This document shows positions 6,079 through 6,578 of a stretch of 6,578 nucleotides of DNA, one piece after another. The notes beneath the pieces were generated by a model. It ran no database searches. It worked only from the letters and a program-made list of their open reading frames with translations, and was not told the DNA's origin. How positions within the stretch are numbered: position 1 is the first letter of the stretch; every line of letters begins with the position of its first letter. Origin of the DNA: Candidatus Micrarchaeota archaeon UBA95 (GTDB lineage: Archaea; Micrarchaeota; Micrarchaeia; Norongarragalinales; Norongarragalinaceae); assembly GCA_002499405.1 (NCBI GenBank), contig DALH01000004.1, forward strand, positions 1-6,578, read 5' to 3'. The position numbers and the translations under genes were made by a program.

Positions 6079-6502
6079 TTCTTTTTCGTCCGAAGAACAG
6101 GAAGCGCGGCCTGTTCGTGAAGACGAGATTGCCGCGCCCGTCCACGAACGCGTATTTGTATGAAGCGAGTTTTTCGGGCAGGGCGGCCAGGTTGCCCGGC
6201 GTCAACTTTGATTCGTTCAGGAAACGCCGCAAGCCCTTTTCGTGCAACAACGGCTCCATTCTCTTGTATGCCTCGGAAACGCTTTCGCCGAGGTTGACCG
6301 GAACTTCTTCACTCCGTTCATAGCCGAGCCCGCGGACCGTAGTGGAACCGAAGAACGAGTTCCGCCTGGCTTTGACGACCGCATCCAACAATTCGTTTGC
6401 GTGCGGGCTCAACGCTTTTCTGAAGAGTTTCAAGTCACCGAACGCGTTCCTTCGCGTCAAGCCCTCGCGTTCCAGGAATTCTTCGCCCGCGCTCTTCTCC
6501 AT
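6065..6502 (-). CDS. Conserved-looking hypothetical protein, unknown function
   Basis: I do not recognise this 145-residue protein. It looks soluble and cytoplasmic: it has no signal peptide or membrane segment and no cysteine. The first 110 residues appear mostly helical and charged. The C-terminal 32 residues (YKYAFVDGRG at 115-124, then NLVFTNRPRFLFFGRKRIKVR) look like beta strands ending in a strongly basic, aromatic tail that could contact nucleic acid; this is only inference. It uses G/C-ending and TTG codons like its neighbours, which supports a real gene, and the opposite strand here has only a much shorter open frame. ATG 6502 is the first possible start, as an in-frame TAA lies three codons upstream. 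There is no ribosome site. Its 3' end overlaps the convergent membrane protein gene by 14 bases. Confidence 0.7.
   Translation of the reverse strand: MEKSAGEEFLEREGLTRRNAFGDLKLFRKALSPHANELLDAVVKARRNSFFGSTTVRGLGYERSEEVPVNLGESVSEAYKRMEPLLHEKGLRRFLNESKLTPGNLAALPEKLASYKYAFVDGRGNLVFTNRPRFLFFGRKRIKVR
6079..6087 (+). terminator. Possible T-rich termination site for the pheS-pheT operon
   Basis: Immediately after the stop of the membrane protein gene the plus strand is T-rich (TTCTTTTTC, with T5 at 6082-6086). Archaeal RNA polymerase can terminate at such tracts without a hairpin. It lies within the tail of the convergent gene. The tract is short, so this is a weak call. Confidence 0.3.
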
Positions 6503-6514
6503 GAAAACAATTTA

Positions 6515-6534
6515 CGTGAAAACTTGTTTTTACG
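6515..6534. repeat. Imperfect inverted repeat upstream of the hypothetical gene
   Basis: CGTGAAAAC (6515-6523) and GTTTTTACG (6526-6534) are inverted copies with one mismatch, separated by two bases. The repeat lies 13-32 bases before the ATG at 6502, over the position where a promoter or operator for that gene would be. The two-base spacer makes a DNA-binding dyad more likely than a tight RNA hairpin. Confidence 0.35.
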
Positions 6535-6578
6535 CTTTTGGGAGGCGTCCTTTTGGCTTGGGTATCTTGAACTGCGGG
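6530..6578 (-). CDS. Possible C-terminal tail of a further gene (cut by window edge)
   Basis: On the minus strand one frame reads PQFKIPKPKGRLPKA and then stops with TAA at 6530-6532. The Lys/Pro-rich basic end is typical of many protein C-termini, and the stop lies 27 bases before the start of the hypothetical gene on the same strand, a normal operon-like distance. Only 15 codons are visible, so no function can be given. A plus-strand frame starting ATG at 6501 is also open to the edge and cannot be ruled out. Confidence 0.4.
   Translation of the reverse strand, partial: PQFKIPKPKGRLPKA

Noticed and set aside
6501..6578. Plus-strand frame starting ATG 6501 and open to the window edge
   Set aside because: Its ATG overlaps the minus-strand start codon (in CATG), there is no ribosome site, and its codon use is less like the neighbours than the minus-strand tail ending at 6530. 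Only 26 codons are visible, so it is not firmly excluded.
1..6578. Hidden mobile element, CRISPR array, tRNA or defence system
   Set aside because: I saw no direct repeat array, terminal inverted repeats, transposase or integrase motifs, or tRNA-like segment. Genes are housekeeping and tightly packed, and the longest gap before the window edge region is 72 bases.

Overview
The window looks archaeal and chromosomal. Three things point that way. The phenylalanyl-tRNA synthetase has the short archaeal/eukaryotic-type subunits (an alpha subunit with an N-terminal winged-helix region and a beta subunit of only 532 residues). The pyruvate:ferredoxin oxidoreductase is of the split multi-subunit kind, with separate delta, alpha and beta genes. 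Promoters look like TATA boxes placed about 26-28 bases before start codons, with GGAG/GAGGT ribosome sites inside the operons. Coding is dense, G+C is moderately high, and TTG is heavily used for leucine. A small-genome lineage such as a DPANN archaeon would fit, but this is inference; no rRNA or other strict taxonomic marker is present.

Layout. Positions 1-293 (minus) hold the first 97 codons of a CPA2/KefB-type cation:proton antiporter, cut by the window edge. A 72-base gap with one TATA-like site separates it from a minus-strand operon (2593 down to 366) read in the order porD, porA, porB. These encode the ferredoxin-like delta, the alpha and the TPP-binding beta subunits of a pyruvate (2-oxoacid):ferredoxin oxidoreductase. 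A 37-base divergent promoter region follows, and then a plus-strand operon (2631-6078) of pheS, pheT and a small integral membrane protein of the COG2426/Sm_multidrug_ex family. That last gene is overlapped at its 3' end by 14 bases by a convergent minus-strand gene of unknown function (6065-6502). The last 49 bases may carry the C-terminal tail of a further minus-strand gene. No stretch over 300 bases lacks a gene. I saw no tRNA, rRNA, CRISPR, insertion sequence or prophage feature.

How the genes work together. PorDAB would oxidise pyruvate to acetyl-CoA and CO2 while reducing ferredoxin, a central step of anaerobic archaeal metabolism. The gamma subunit gene is not next to the others. PheS and PheT form the heterotetrameric enzyme that charges tRNA(Phe). 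The first genes of the two divergent operons (porD and pheS) appear leaderless, whereas internal genes have Shine-Dalgarno sites overlapping the previous gene's end, suggesting translational coupling.

I found no convincing undescribed system. The best leads are the compact symmetric divergent promoter, the por operon without a gamma subunit, a His-to-Gln change in a PheS substrate-site motif, and the unrecognised 145-residue protein.
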